A stretch of DNA of 64,000 nt from Rhizorhabdus wittichii RW1 (GTDB lineage: Bacteria > Pseudomonadota > Alphaproteobacteria > Sphingomonadales > Sphingomonadaceae): positions 62,001 to 126,000 of the forward strand of contig CP000699.1 of assembly GCA_000016765.1 (NCBI GenBank), in the 5' to 3' direction. The notes beneath the pieces are model-generated. The model worked only from the letters and a program-made list of their open reading frames with translations. It made no database searches and was not told where the DNA came from. Both the position numbers and the translations under genes were made by a program. Below, one piece after another: positions 53,525 through 64,000 of the stretch. Position 1 is the stretch's first letter; the number at the start of each line of letters is the position of its first letter.

Positions 53525-53554
53525 AAAAGGGCGGCCCTCGGGCCGCCCTTTTTT
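53525..53554 (+). terminator. Rho-independent terminator of tonB-exbB-exbD-exbD
   Basis: GGGCGGCC-CTCG-GGCCGCCC with flanking AAAA and TTTTTT gives a perfect GC-rich stem and T-run, 23 bases after the last exbD stop. It would also work on the minus strand for the converging kinase gene. Confidence 0.92.
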
Positions 53555-53572
53555 GTTTGGAAGTCCCCGCTC

Positions 53573-53665
53573 GTCATCCCGGCGAAAGCCGGGATCTCCC
53601 TGCCTTTCCATGCTTGTCGGACGGGGGACGAAGAGAAGTGAGATTCCCGCTTTCGCGGGAATGAC
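53573..53665. repeat. REP-like element, family A (copy 10, mismatched arms)
   Basis: The left arm GTCATCCCGGCGAAAGCCGG and right arm CCCGCTTTCGCGGGAATGAC have different stems, each self-complementary. The core is shared with copy 5 (CCCTGCCTTTCC and GACGAAGAGAAGTGAGAT). It lies between convergent exbD and the kinase gene. Confidence 0.93.
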
Positions 53666-53689
53666 GGGGAGAGGGGGCCCTCGATCGAC

Positions 53690-54676
53690 TCAATCGAGCC
53701 CGGCGAACTCGCGCAGCGGCACTTCGGGCCGTGCGCCGAAGTGGGAGATGATCTCGGCCGCGGCCAGCCCGGCGATGCGCGCGCATTCGGCGAGCGGCAG
53801 GCCCTGGGTCAGGCCGTAGAGGAAGCCGGCGGCATAGAGGTCGCCCGCGCCGGTGGTGTCGACCACCCGCTCGATATGCGCGGCCGGGCTGCGCACCCGC
53901 TCGGCGCCGCGCACCACCACCGATCCCTCGGCGCTCAGCGTCACCGCCGCCAGCTCGACCATGCCGGCGACCCGGTCGAGCGCCGCGTCGCGGTCCTCGG
54001 TCTCGAACAGCGCGAGCAGCTCGGCCTCGTTGGCGAACAATATGTCGATCCGGTCGCGGATCAGGTCGAGGAAATCGGCGCGGTGGCGCAGCACGCAGAA
54101 GGCGTCGGACAGGGTCAGCGCGACCTTGCGGCCGGCGCCATGCGCGATGTCCGCGGCGCGGTGGAACGCGGCCTTGGCGTGCGGCTCGTCGTAGAGATAA
54201 CCTTCGAGATAGGTGACCTTCGCCGACCCGACGAGCGCCTCGTCGATGTCGTCGGGAGTCAGGTTCACGCAGGCGCCGAGATAGGTGTTCATCGTCCGCT
54301 CGGCGTCCGAGGTAACGAAGATGATGCAGCGCGCGGTCGACGGGCCGTCGCTCGCCATCGGCGTGGTGAAGCGCACGCCCGAGGCGAGCAGGTCATGGCG
54401 ATAGGCGGCGCCGAGCTCGTCATCGCGCAGCTTGCCGATATAGCCGCACGAGGCGCCCAGCGACCCGAGCCCGGCGATGGTGTTGCCGGCCGATCCGCCC
54501 GAGGCGCGGGTGGCCGATCCCATCGCGGCGTAGAGCCGCTCGGCGGTCGGCTCGTCGATCAGCGTCATCGCGCCCTTGTTCAGCTTGTGCTCGATCAGGA
54601 ACGAGTCTTCGGCGTGGGCGAGCAGGTCGATGATCGCATTGCCGATCCCGACGACGTCGATGGTCGCTTCGGTCAT
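53690..54676 (-). CDS. PfkB-family kinase, adenosine kinase-like
   Basis: A ribokinase-fold sugar/nucleoside kinase of 328 residues. The N-terminal GIGNAIIDLLAHAED, the SGGSAGNTIAGLGSLGA motif and the C-terminal DTTGAGDLYAAGFLYG with the catalytic Asp are clear. The sequence type matches proteins usually called adenosine kinase in alphaproteobacteria, but the substrate is inferred. ATG 54676 (MTEATIDVVG) begins the domain. It is divergent from xdhC. Confidence 0.88.
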   Translation of the reverse strand: MTEATIDVVGIGNAIIDLLAHAEDSFLIEHKLNKGAMTLIDEPTAERLYAAMGSATRASGGSAGNTIAGLGSLGASCGYIGKLRDDELGAAYRHDLLASGVRFTTPMASDGPSTARCIIFVTSDAERTMNTYLGACVNLTPDDIDEALVGSAKVTYLEGYLYDEPHAKAAFHRAADIAHGAGRKVALTLSDAFCVLRHRADFLDLIRDRIDILFANEAELLALFETEDRDAALDRVAGMVELAAVTLSAEGSVVVRGAERVRSPAAHIERVVDTTGAGDLYAAGFLYGLTQGLPLAECARIAGLAAAEIISHFGARPEVPLREFAGLD

Positions 54677-54789
54677 TGATGGTCCTTGCGCTGGGCGGTC
54701 CGCCCGTGAAATGGAAGGGCAACCCATGCCTCGCGCATCGGGCGCGGGCAAGCCCCGTGCCGTCGCGAACCGGAGCCGGAACGACCATC

Positions 54790-55731
54790 ATGCTCGACGA
54801 ACTCGACGATCTTCTCGGCAAGGCCCGCCTCTGGCTCGCCCAGGGCCATGGCGTCGCGCTGGCGACGGTGATGCAGACCTGGGGCTCGGCGCCGCGCCGG
54901 CGCGGATCGCATGCCGTCATCCGCGACGACGGGCTGTTCGAGGGATCGGTCAGCGGCGGCTGCGTCGAGGGCGACGTGCTGGTCGCGGCGCAGGCGCTGC
55001 TCGCGGCCGGGGGCGGCTTCGACCGGCGCGACTATGGCGTCGCGGACGACGACGCCTGGAGCTTCGGCCTCGCCTGCGGCGGCAGCATCGCCATCCTGAT
55101 CCAGACGATCGACGAGGCGCATGTCCCGCCCGCGCTGCTCGATCGCATTGCCGCCGAGCGCCGGGCGGGCCGCCCCATCGCCGTCGCCAGCGACCTCGCG
55201 ACCGGCGCCGCCGCCGAAGCCGCGCGCGACGCCGGGGAGGAGGAGGGGCGCTTCGTGAACCTCTATCCGCCGCCGCTCAGGATGATGATTGTCGGCGCGG
55301 TCCATGTCAGCCAGCATCTCGTCCCGCTCGCCCGCCAGCTCGGCTACCGCGTCCAGCTCGTCGATCCGCGCGACAGCTTCGCGGCGGCCGATCGCTTCGC
55401 CGGTATCGCGGTCGACACCCGCTGGCCCGACGAGGCGATGGCCGAGTGGCGCCCCGACGGCGGCACGGCGGTGGTCACGCTGACCCATGATCCCAAGATC
55501 GACGACCCCGCGCTGGTCGCGGCGCTCGGCAGCGACGCCTTCTACATCGCCGCGCTGGGGTCGCGCCGCACCCATGCCAAGCGCATCGAGCGGCTGAGCG
55601 CGGCGGGCTGCACGGCCGAGGCGATCGCCAGGATCGACGGCCCCGCCGGCCTGCCGATCGCGGCGGCCACCCCGGCGGAGATCGCGCTGTCGATCCTCGC
55701 CGGCGCGACGGCGGCGCTGCGCGGGGCGTGA
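54790..55731 (+). CDS. XdhC/CoxI-family molybdoenzyme maturation factor
   Basis: A 313-residue protein of the XdhC/CoxI family, which matures or inserts the molybdenum cofactor into xanthine dehydrogenase or CO-dehydrogenase-type enzymes. The N-terminal segment contains WGSAPRRRGSHAVI and the signature GSVSGGCVEGDV. The C-terminal Rossmann-like domain has GAVHVSQHLVPLA and ALGSRRTHAKR. ATG 54790 (MLDELDDLL) is preferred to an open upstream extension. It overlaps mocA by 4 bp. No molybdoenzyme structural gene is in the window. Confidence 0.92.
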   Translation: MLDELDDLLGKARLWLAQGHGVALATVMQTWGSAPRRRGSHAVIRDDGLFEGSVSGGCVEGDVLVAAQALLAAGGGFDRRDYGVADDDAWSFGLACGGSIAILIQTIDEAHVPPALLDRIAAERRAGRPIAVASDLATGAAAEAARDAGEEEGRFVNLYPPPLRMMIVGAVHVSQHLVPLARQLGYRVQLVDPRDSFAAADRFAGIAVDTRWPDEAMAEWRPDGGTAVVTLTHDPKIDDPALVAALGSDAFYIAALGSRRTHAKRIERLSAAGCTAEAIARIDGPAGLPIAAATPAEIALSILAGATAALRGA

Positions 55732-56300
55732 GCGTCGGCGCGATCCTGCTGGCGGCGGGCAGCGCGCGCCGGATGGGCGCCGACAAGCTGACGGCCGACC
55801 TGGGCGGGCGGCCGCTCGCCCTCCACGCGTTCGAGGCGCTCCTCGCCGCCGGCTTCGATCGGCCGATCGTCGCCGTCGCGCCCGGCAGCGCGGTCGCCGC
55901 GCTGTTCGCCGATCGCGCCCGCCTCGTCCTGGTCGAGAATCATGCGCTCGGCATGGGCCATTCGCTCGCGGCGGCGGTGGCGGCGGTGCCGGGCGACTGG
56001 ACGGCGGCGGTCATCGGCCTCGCCGACATGCCCTTCGTCCGCCCGGCGACGCTCCGCGCCCTCGCTGCCGCATCCGCGCCCGATGCGATCGTCCGGCCGG
56101 TCTTCGATGGGACGCCGGGCAATCCGGTGGCGTGGGGCCGCGACCATTTCCCGGCGCTGGCCGCGCTGAGCGGCGACAAGGGCGGGCGCGACATCCTCGC
56201 CCGCTCTCCGCCGACGCCGCTCGCCTGCGACGATCCGGGGGTGGTGATCGACGTCGACACGCCCGAAGCGCTCGCGGCGGCGCGGGCGAGATTTTTATAG
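55728..56300 (+). CDS. MobA-like nucleotidyltransferase, MocA-type
   Basis: A 190-residue cytidylyl- or guanylyl-transferase for molybdopterin. The nucleotide-binding motif LLAAGSARRMGADK is at the start, with LADMPFVRP and FDGTPGNPVAWG later. Coupling with xdhC favours MocA, which makes molybdopterin cytosine dinucleotide for xanthine-dehydrogenase-family enzymes. The start is GTG at 55728, overlapping the xdhC stop. A strong hairpin follows the stop. Confidence 0.9.
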   Translation: MSVGAILLAAGSARRMGADKLTADLGGRPLALHAFEALLAAGFDRPIVAVAPGSAVAALFADRARLVLVENHALGMGHSLAAAVAAVPGDWTAAVIGLADMPFVRPATLRALAAASAPDAIVRPVFDGTPGNPVAWGRDHFPALAALSGDKGGRDILARSPPTPLACDDPGVVIDVDTPEALAAARARFL

Positions 56301-56309
56301 CGGACGCTA

Positions 56310-56344
56310 GACTCGATCCGGTTCAGGTTGAACCGGATCGAGTC
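56310..56344. terminator. Long perfect hairpin after mocA
   Basis: GACTCGATCCGGTTCA, loop GGT, TGAACCGGATCGAGTC: a 16-bp perfect stem starting ten bases after the mocA stop, followed by CCGCTTTCCTTTG. It is longer than usual terminators and may be a terminator or part of a repeat. Confidence 0.7.
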
Positions 56345-56362
56345 CGCTTTCCTTTGTTTGTC

Positions 56363-56406
56363 GTGATTTCCGAGCCGGCAGATGAGTCCATCTGCCTCGA
56401 AATCAC
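56363..56406. terminator. Nested hairpin between mocA and the ABC permease gene
   Basis: GTGATTTC (56363-56370) pairs with GAAATCAC (56399-56406), and inside it GGCAGATG-AGTC-CATCTGCC forms a perfect 8-bp stem. It ends one base before the permease stop codon on the other strand, so it probably terminates that operon. Confidence 0.65.
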
Positions 56407-56407
56407 T

Positions 56408-58903
56408 CTATAAGGACCGCAGCGCCGCTGCCGGGCGCGCCGCCAGCACCGGCAGCGATCCGAGCAGGCCGATGCCGAGCGTGCCGAGCGCCCCGGCCGC
56501 GAGCGTCGCCAGCACGATCGGCCAGTCGGGCGCCCAGGCCAGCTCGAAGATCCGGGTGACGACATACCAGCCGGCCGCCGTCCCGGCCGCCAGCGCGAGC
56601 AGCGCGATGATGGCGGCGAGCAGGGCATATTCGATCGCCTGCGCCGCCAGGACCTGGCGGCGGCTCGCGCCGAGCAGCTTGAGCAGCACCGCGTCGTAGA
56701 GCCGCGCGCGGCGCGAGGCGGCGACCGCGCCGACCAGCACCGCGACCCCGGCCGCGAGCGCCACCGACGCCGCCGCCCGGATCGCGGTGGCGAGCTGGCC
56801 GAAGATCGACGAGACCTGCTCGACCACGTCCTTGACCCGGATCAGCGACACCGAGGGGAAGCCCGCGATCACGGCGCGGTTGACCGCCGCCTCGCGCGCG
56901 TCGGGGATCGCGATCGTCGCCATGTAGCTGTGCGGGGCGCCTTCGAGCGCGCCCGGCGCGAAGACGATGCCGAAGTTGAACCCCATCGTCTCCCAGTTGA
57001 CCCGCCGGATCGACGCGACGGTCGTCTCGATCTCGACGCCGAGCACCGACAGGGTCATCCTGTCGCCGGGCTTGAGGTCGAGCGCCTTGGCCGCCTGCTC
57101 CTCGACTGAGATCAGCGGCGGTCCGGCATAGTCGGCGGGCCACCATTGGCCGGCGACGATCTCGTTGCCCTCGGCGAGCCTGGCCGCATAGGTCAGCCCG
57201 CGATCGCCGTTGAGGATCCACGCGCCCTTGGGAACCGGCTTCATGTCGGTGACGCGGACGCCGCGCACCGCGACCACCGATCCGCGCAGCGAGGGCACGC
57301 TGTCGATCTTCGCCCCGCGCGCGCGGGCGAGCACGGTCGAGCGGAAGCGGTCGATATCCTCGGTCGGCACGTCGAGCGCGAAGAAATTGGGCGCGACGGC
57401 GGGGACGGTCTTCTCGATCTGGTGGGTCAGGCTGGTCTGCAGCACCGCGAGCAGCACGAACAGGGTGAGGCCGAGGCCGAGCGCGACGATCAGCCGGTCG
57501 GTCTGCGCCGCCGGGCGGTGGAGATTGGCGATGGCGAGGCGCAGCAGTGGCCGGCGCGGGCGGGGCAGGGCGCGGGCGCCGCGCCGGACCAGCCAGCCGA
57601 TCGCGCCGAGCAGCGCGAAGATGCCGGCGGTCGCGGCGAGGAAGCCGGCGCTCAGCATCGGCTGCCGCGCGGTGGCGACGGCGAGCAGGGCGATGCCCAG
57701 GCCCGCGCCGAGCATCGGCAGCAGCACCCGCCAGCGCGGCCAGCCGAACGGCTCGACCCGCGCGCGGAAGATCGCCGCCGGGCTGACCTGCCCCGCCCGC
57801 GCCAGCGGCGACAGGCTGAACAGCAGCGCGGCGAGCAGGCCGTAGACGGCGCTGATCAGCAGCGGCAGCGGGAAGATCGCGAATTTCGGCGCGACCGGCA
57901 GCGCGTCGCCCGCCAGCCGGCCGACGATCGCCGGCACCGCCGCGCCGACGGCGAGGCCGGCGAGGATCGCCCCCGCCGAGACGATCGCGACCTGGATCAG
58001 GTAGATGCGGAAGATGGTGGCGGACGAGGCGCCCAGTATCTTGAGCGTCGCGATGCCGGGCCGCCGCTGGTCGAGCCAGGAGGCGACGCCGTTGCCGACG
58101 CCGATCCCGGCGACGACCAGCGCGGTCAGCCCGACCAGCGTCAGGAACTGGCCGAGCTGGTCGACCAGCCGGCGCAGCCCGCGCGCGGCGTTGGTGCGGT
58201 CGGTGACCTCCCAATTGGCGTCGTGGAAGCGCTCGCCGAGCCGTTCGGCGATCGCATGGGCGTCGCGGTCGGCGGGCAGGCGGATGCGGTAGCGCGCGGT
58301 GAACAGGCTGCCGGGCTGGACGAGCCTGGTCGCCGCCAGCCCCTCGCGCGAGACGAGGATGCTCGGTCCCAGGGTGAAGCCCTCGCCGACCCGGTCGGGC
58401 TCCTCGGCGATCAGTCCTGCTACCCGGAAGCTGGTTTCGCCGATCCGCACGCTGTCGCCGATCCGCAGCGACAGCCGCTCGGCCAGCGCGGGGGCGACCA
58501 TCGCATCGAGGCCGGCGGGACGGGGGGCGAGCGCGCCCGGCTCCAGCCGCAATGTGCCGTAGAGCGGCCAGCGATCGTCGACGCTCTTGAGCTCGGCCAG
58601 CACGGCGGCCGCCGCGTCGGCGCGCGAGGCCATGGCGCGCAGCCGGATCGTCTCGGACACCAGGCCCTGCCGGGCGAAGGCGGCGCGTTCGTCGGGCGCG
58701 GCCTCGCGCTGGGCGACGCGCATCTCGATGTCGCCGCCCAATATCTCCTGGCCCCGGCTGTCGAGCTCGGCGGTGATCGCGCGCGACAGGCTGCCGACAC
58801 CGGCCAGCCCGGCGACGCCGAGGAACAGGCAGATGATCAGCAGGCGAAGCCCCTTCAGCCCGCCGCGCATGTCGCGCAGCGCCAGCGCCCAGGCGGTCCT
58901 CAC
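56408..58903 (-). CDS. FtsX-like ABC transporter permease (YbbP type)
   Basis: A large inner-membrane permease of 831 residues with two FtsX-like regions. A MacB-type periplasmic domain follows the first helix (WALALRDMRGGLKGLRLLI). Later helices include the IAGLAVGAAVPAIVGRLAG type and the C-terminal FtsX domain (AASVALAAGVAVLVGAVAAS, AIEYALLAAIIALLALAAG). E. coli YbbA-YbbP is linked to lipid or lipoprotein-related export, but the substrate is unproven. It overlaps the ATPase gene by 4 bp. Confidence 0.9.
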   Translation of the reverse strand: MRTAWALALRDMRGGLKGLRLLIICLFLGVAGLAGVGSLSRAITAELDSRGQEILGGDIEMRVAQREAAPDERAAFARQGLVSETIRLRAMASRADAAAAVLAELKSVDDRWPLYGTLRLEPGALAPRPAGLDAMVAPALAERLSLRIGDSVRIGETSFRVAGLIAEEPDRVGEGFTLGPSILVSREGLAATRLVQPGSLFTARYRIRLPADRDAHAIAERLGERFHDANWEVTDRTNAARGLRRLVDQLGQFLTLVGLTALVVAGIGVGNGVASWLDQRRPGIATLKILGASSATIFRIYLIQVAIVSAGAILAGLAVGAAVPAIVGRLAGDALPVAPKFAIFPLPLLISAVYGLLAALLFSLSPLARAGQVSPAAIFRARVEPFGWPRWRVLLPMLGAGLGIALLAVATARQPMLSAGFLAATAGIFALLGAIGWLVRRGARALPRPRRPLLRLAIANLHRPAAQTDRLIVALGLGLTLFVLLAVLQTSLTHQIEKTVPAVAPNFFALDVPTEDIDRFRSTVLARARGAKIDSVPSLRGSVVAVRGVRVTDMKPVPKGAWILNGDRGLTYAARLAEGNEIVAGQWWPADYAGPPLISVEEQAAKALDLKPGDRMTLSVLGVEIETTVASIRRVNWETMGFNFGIVFAPGALEGAPHSYMATIAIPDAREAAVNRAVIAGFPSVSLIRVKDVVEQVSSIFGQLATAIRAAASVALAAGVAVLVGAVAASRRARLYDAVLLKLLGASRRQVLAAQAIEYALLAAIIALLALAAGTAAGWYVVTRIFELAWAPDWPIVLATLAAGALGTLGIGLLGSLPVLAARPAAALRSL

Positions 58904-59586
58904 GCGGCCGCCCGGTCGGAAAGGATCGCCCCGTCGCGCATCTCGACGATCCGGGCGCAGCGCGCCGCCAGCGCCGGATCATGGGTGATGACGAGCAGGG
59001 TCGCGCCGGTCTTGCGCTGGCGGTCGAACAGCAGGTCCATGATCGTCGCGCCGGTGGCGCCGTCGAGATTGCCGGTGGGTTCGTCGGCGAACAGGATGGC
59101 GGGGCGCGGCGCGGTGGCGCGGGCGATCGCGACCCGCTGCTGCTCGCCGCCCGAGAGCTGCGACGGATAATGGTCGAGCCGATGGCCGAGGCCGACCGCC
59201 TCCAGCTCGGCGGCGGCGCGGGCGAAGGCATCGGCCTCGCCGGCCAGTTCGAGCGGCACCGCGACATTCTCCAGCGCGGTCATCGTCGGCAGCAGGTGGA
59301 AGGCCTGGAGGATGATCCCGATCCGCCCGCGCCGCGCGGCGGCGAGCGCGTCCTCGTCGAGCCGGCCGAAGTCGAGCCCGGCGATGTCGATGTTGCCCTC
59401 ATCGGCGCGTTCGAGGCCCGACAGCACCGCCATCAGCGACGACTTGCCCGATCCCGACGGCCCGAGCAGCGCCACCGTCTCGCCCGCCCGGATCGCGAGG
59501 TCGATGCCCTTGAGGATATCGACCCGCGCCGATCCCTTGCCCAGCGCGAGACGAACGGCGCGGGCGTCGATGATGGATGCTGTCAT
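58900..59586 (-). CDS. ABC transporter ATPase (YbbA/LolD type)
   Basis: A 228-residue ATP-binding subunit. Walker A GPSGSGKSS, signature LSGGEQQRVAIARA, Walker B ILFADEPTGNLDG and the switch His in VITHDPALAAR are intact. The GNLDG segment is typical of the LolD/MacB/YbbA group. It pairs with the FtsX-like permease. The E. coli partner gene tesA is absent here. The gene lies 93 bases from a family A repeat. Confidence 0.94.
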   Translation of the reverse strand: MTASIIDARAVRLALGKGSARVDILKGIDLAIRAGETVALLGPSGSGKSSLMAVLSGLERADEGNIDIAGLDFGRLDEDALAAARRGRIGIILQAFHLLPTMTALENVAVPLELAGEADAFARAAAELEAVGLGHRLDHYPSQLSGGEQQRVAIARATAPRPAILFADEPTGNLDGATGATIMDLLFDRQRKTGATLLVITHDPALAARCARIVEMRDGAILSDRAAA

Positions 59587-59679
59587 GCGGGGGGTGGAAT
59601 CCTCGGTTGTTGCCGGGGTGGAACATGAGGATTGGGCGCGCGCCGATCAATGGGGGCGGAGGAAAAAGCTCTCCCACCC

Positions 59680-59767
59680 GTCATCCCGGCGGAGGCCGGG
59701 ATCTCAGGAGAGGGGAGGCGAGGTCGTCGCAGGAGTCCGCCGAGATGCCGGCCTCCGCCGGCATGAC
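59680..59767. repeat. REP-like element, family A (copy 11, mismatched arms)
   Basis: The left hairpin CCCGGCGGAGGCCGGG and right hairpin GCCGGCCTCCGCCGGC have different closing bases but both pair fully; GTCAT and ATGAC mark the ends. It lies between clpA and ybbA, both on the minus strand. Confidence 0.92.
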
Positions 59768-59773
59768 GTAATC

Positions 59774-59810
59774 AAAAAAAGGCCCGCCTCTTTCGAGACG
59801 GGCCTTTTTT
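59774..59810 (-). terminator. Rho-independent terminator of clpA
   Basis: GGCCCGCCTC-TTTC-GAGACGGGCC (one mismatch, a G-U pair on the minus strand) is flanked by AAAAAAA and TTTTTT. It lies 12 bases after the clpA stop and is bidirectional in form. Confidence 0.93.
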
Positions 59811-59822
59811 CGTTTCGAAGGT

Positions 59823-62138
<2,316 letters not shown>

Positions 62139-62261
62139 GGTCGTTTTACTCCGTTCGGCATGGGCCGGGCCATGCCGCTTCACCATATGTCGGATGCCTT
62201 GGGCCGTTCATCAAGACCTCATGCCGGAGCAAGCGTGCACCGCTTTCCGGCAGGCGCGTCC

Positions 62262-62465
62262 TCATCGCTTGAACAGGCTTTCGGCCGTTGCGCGATGGCT
62301 GAGGGCGTTCCTGATCTTGGTCCCGCACCGCTCGATCTCGCCCTGCAACGCGGCGATGCGCGCCTCCAGCTCGTCGACCGACAGATGATCGATGTCCTGC
62401 CGGACGAGTTGCGTCACCGGATCGTCGGGGCGCTTCGCGAAAAGATCGTCGGGCTCCATAGGCAT
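62262..62465 (-). CDS. DUF1192 family small protein
   Basis: A 67-residue protein with the DUF1192 pattern. It has MEPDDLFAKRPDDP near the start and the coiled-coil-like LSVDELEARIAALQGEIERC. The function is unknown. ATG 62465 (MPMEPDD) has AGGG eight bases upstream; ATG 62459 is the alternative. It is divergent from the quinone oxidoreductase gene 76 bases away, the usual alphaproteobacterial neighbour as far as I recall. Confidence 0.88.
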   Translation of the reverse strand: MPMEPDDLFAKRPDDPVTQLVRQDIDHLSVDELEARIAALQGEIERCGTKIRNALSHRATAESLFKR

Positions 62466-62541
62466 AACGTTGACCCTGGCGGGCCGCATGTCAATAAACC
62501 CTTCGAGAAGCGCGCCTCGCCGAGGCCGAAAAGGGGGACCC

Positions 62542-63537
62542 ATGGCCGAGATTCCCGAATGGATGACCGCGATCGACCCCGAGGAGAAGGGCGGTCCCGA
62601 GATATTGCGGCCGGTGCGCCGTCCGGTCCCCGGGCCGGGCCCCGGCCAGGTGCTGATCCGAGTCGCCGCGGCGGGGGTCAACCGCCCCGACGTCGCCCAG
62701 CGCAACGGCGCTTATCCGCCGCCGCCGGGCGCGCCGTCGATCCTCGGGCTCGAGGTCGCCGGCGAGGTCGTGGCGCTGGGGGAGGGGGCATTGCCCGAGC
62801 TGCTCGGCCAGCCGGTCTGCGCGCTCGTCGCGGGCGGCGGCTATGCCGATTATGTCGCGGCGGAGGCGGGGCTGTGCCTGTCGGTGCCGAACACGCTGTC
62901 GATGGTCGAGGCGGCGGCGATCCCCGAGACCTTGTTCACCGTGTGGAGCAACGTCTACGAGCGCGCCTATGCCGCCGACGGCGACCGGCTGCTCGTCCAT
63001 GGCGGGACCAGCGGGATCGGCACCATGGCGATCCTGCTCGGCCGCATCTTCCAGGTCGAGACGATCGTCACCGCCGGATCGGACGAGAAATGCGCCGCCG
63101 CGATCAAGCTGGGCGCCGCCCATGCGATCAACTATCGCAGCCAGGACTATGTCGCGGAAGTGGCGCGGATCACCGGGGGCAAGGGGGTCGACATCGTCCT
63201 CGACATGGTCGGCGGGGCCTATGTGCCGCGCAACCTCGATTGCCTGGCGGAGGACGGCCGCCACGTCTCGATCGCGGTGCTCGGCGGCGCCAAGGCCGAG
63301 ATCCCGATCTGGAAGATCATGCAGAAGCGGCTGACCCTGACCGGATCGACGCTGCGGCCGCGCAGCGTCGCTTTCAAGACGGCGGTTGCCGACGAGATCG
63401 CCTCGGTCGTCTGGCCGCATGTCGAGGAGGGGCGGCTCAAGCCCGTGATCGACGCGACCTTCCCGCTCGCCCAGGCGGCCGACGCGCATCGCCGCCTGGA
63501 CGAGGATCATGTCGGGAAGGTCGTGCTCGTCAACTGA
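62542..63537 (+). CDS. NAD(P)H quinone oxidoreductase, PIG3-like MDR family
   Basis: A zinc-independent medium-chain dehydrogenase/reductase of 331 residues. AAGVNRPDVAQRNGAYPPPPG and LGLEVAGEVVALG are typical of the PIG3/quinone oxidoreductase branch. The nucleotide-binding HGGTSGIGTMAILL follows, and no structural zinc cysteines are seen. AAGGGGGA precedes ATG 62542 (MAEIPEWMT). The natural substrate is unknown. Confidence 0.92.
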   Translation: MAEIPEWMTAIDPEEKGGPEILRPVRRPVPGPGPGQVLIRVAAAGVNRPDVAQRNGAYPPPPGAPSILGLEVAGEVVALGEGALPELLGQPVCALVAGGGYADYVAAEAGLCLSVPNTLSMVEAAAIPETLFTVWSNVYERAYAADGDRLLVHGGTSGIGTMAILLGRIFQVETIVTAGSDEKCAAAIKLGAAHAINYRSQDYVAEVARITGGKGVDIVLDMVGGAYVPRNLDCLAEDGRHVSIAVLGGAKAEIPIWKIMQKRLTLTGSTLRPRSVAFKTAVADEIASVVWPHVEEGRLKPVIDATFPLAQAADAHRRLDEDHVGKVVLVN

Positions 63538-63550
63538 GCCGGCCCAGCCC

Positions 63551-64000
63551 TTACTTGTCGAGGCTCTTGGCGTGGTCGAGATGCTTCTGGACCACCGGCG
63601 CGATCTCGCCGGCCGCGGTCTTGAGCGACGCGGTGTCGCCATGCTCGGCATAGTCGCGCATCAGCACCAGCGCGTCCTGATGGGCGTCGACCTGGTCGTC
63701 GATATAGGCTTCGTCGAATGCCGCGCCCTTCTTGGCGGCGAGCTCGGCCAGGTCCTCGTTCTGCTCGTCGGTGAGCGTCGCGTTCGGCGTGATCGCGGGG
63801 CTGGCCGTCGCCGCCGCGGCCTTGATCCTGGCGGTCGATTCGGTGTGCGCCTTGATCATCTCGGCGGCGAAGTCCTTGACGGCCGGCGACGCGGCATTGG
63901 TCTGCGCGACCCTGGCCGCCGCGATCTCGAACGCGTCGGACTTCGCGGCCTGGTCGGCGAAGTCCTGCCCGGTGGGCGTCGGCGTCATCGCCTGCTGGAC
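63551..64000 (-). CDS. DUF4142 family protein (partial, cut by window end)
   Basis: At least 149 residues of a DUF4142 (ferritin-like helical) protein. The conserved pattern runs from FADQAAKSDAFEIAAARVA through VKDFAAEMIKAHTES to VDAHQDALVLMRDYAEHG. These proteins are usually exported and linked to stress or the outer membrane. A Met at 63988 is inside the frame, but the frame continues to the window edge (VQQA before it), so a signal peptide probably lies outside. Confidence 0.85.
   Translation of the reverse strand, partial: VQQAMTPTPTGQDFADQAAKSDAFEIAAARVAQTNAASPAVKDFAAEMIKAHTESTARIKAAAATASPAITPNATLTDEQNEDLAELAAKKGAAFDEAYIDDQVDAHQDALVLMRDYAEHGDTASLKTAAGEIAPVVQKHLDHAKSLDK

Overview
The window is a gene-dense, very GC-rich chromosomal segment of an alphaproteobacterium. 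Its gene content and order, together with the dispersed GTCATCCC-type palindromes, best fit the Sphingomonadales (Sphingomonas/Rhizorhabdus-like). That assignment is an inference from protein families and gene order. There are no phage genes, integrases, IS transposases, CRISPR arrays or tRNAs, so this looks like core genome rather than a mobile island.

Layout. 0.06-5.9 kb: a DUF2383-like helical protein, then a compact chemotaxis operon cheA-cheW-cheY-cheB-cheR. 6.0-8.6 kb: an AmpD-like amidase, the RNase P RNA gene rnpB, and a stress-flavoured cluster of three small genes plus a single-domain response regulator. An AT-rich island (8.6-8.9 kb) separates these from msrA. 9.5-18.9 kb: tsaC/sua5, a GntR regulator with a nitroreductase, a POT peptide transporter coupled to two amidohydrolases (one lacking metal ligands), glmM and thiD. 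19-25.2 kb: rpsF-rpsR-rplI (minus strand) divergent from a fatty-acid block fabD-fabG-acpP-fabF-mltG. 25.3-32.3 kb: two paralogous four-helix membrane proteins, an Lrp regulator divergent from an EamA/RhtA-like exporter, and an overlapping minus-strand cluster (two thioesterases, leucyl aminopeptidase, MarR regulator, NlpC/P60, argC). 32.5-40.6 kb: kup, purC, a catalytically doubtful alpha/beta hydrolase, ferredoxin-NADP reductase, an M61 peptidase, and a LysR gene divergent from an unannotated 58-residue ORF. 40.7-49.8 kb: parC, a GGDEF-EAL protein, cca-nudL-DUF1285-GNAT, a GST, and a pteridine-reductase-like SDR with folB. 49.8-56.3 kb: an exported protein, a tonB-exbB-exbD-exbD operon, an adenosine-type kinase and xdhC-mocA. 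56.4-64 kb: a YbbA/YbbP ABC transporter, clpA, DUF1192, a quinone oxidoreductase and a DUF4142 protein cut by the window edge.

The strongest signal not explained by genes is a set of eleven dispersed palindromic REP-like elements with GTCAT/GTCAC boundaries, plus two elements of a second family (TCCTCCCCA boundaries). All lie between convergent or co-directional genes and none in a divergent promoter region. Hairpin stems differ in sequence between copies but stay complementary. Other items worth checking are an exact DnaA box next to a near match ahead of the pterin reductase gene, a LysR Shine-Dalgarno sequence buried in a hairpin, a 15-bp tandem repeat that reiterates the cheW stop codon in frame, and the palindromic AT-rich island at 8.6-8.9 kb.
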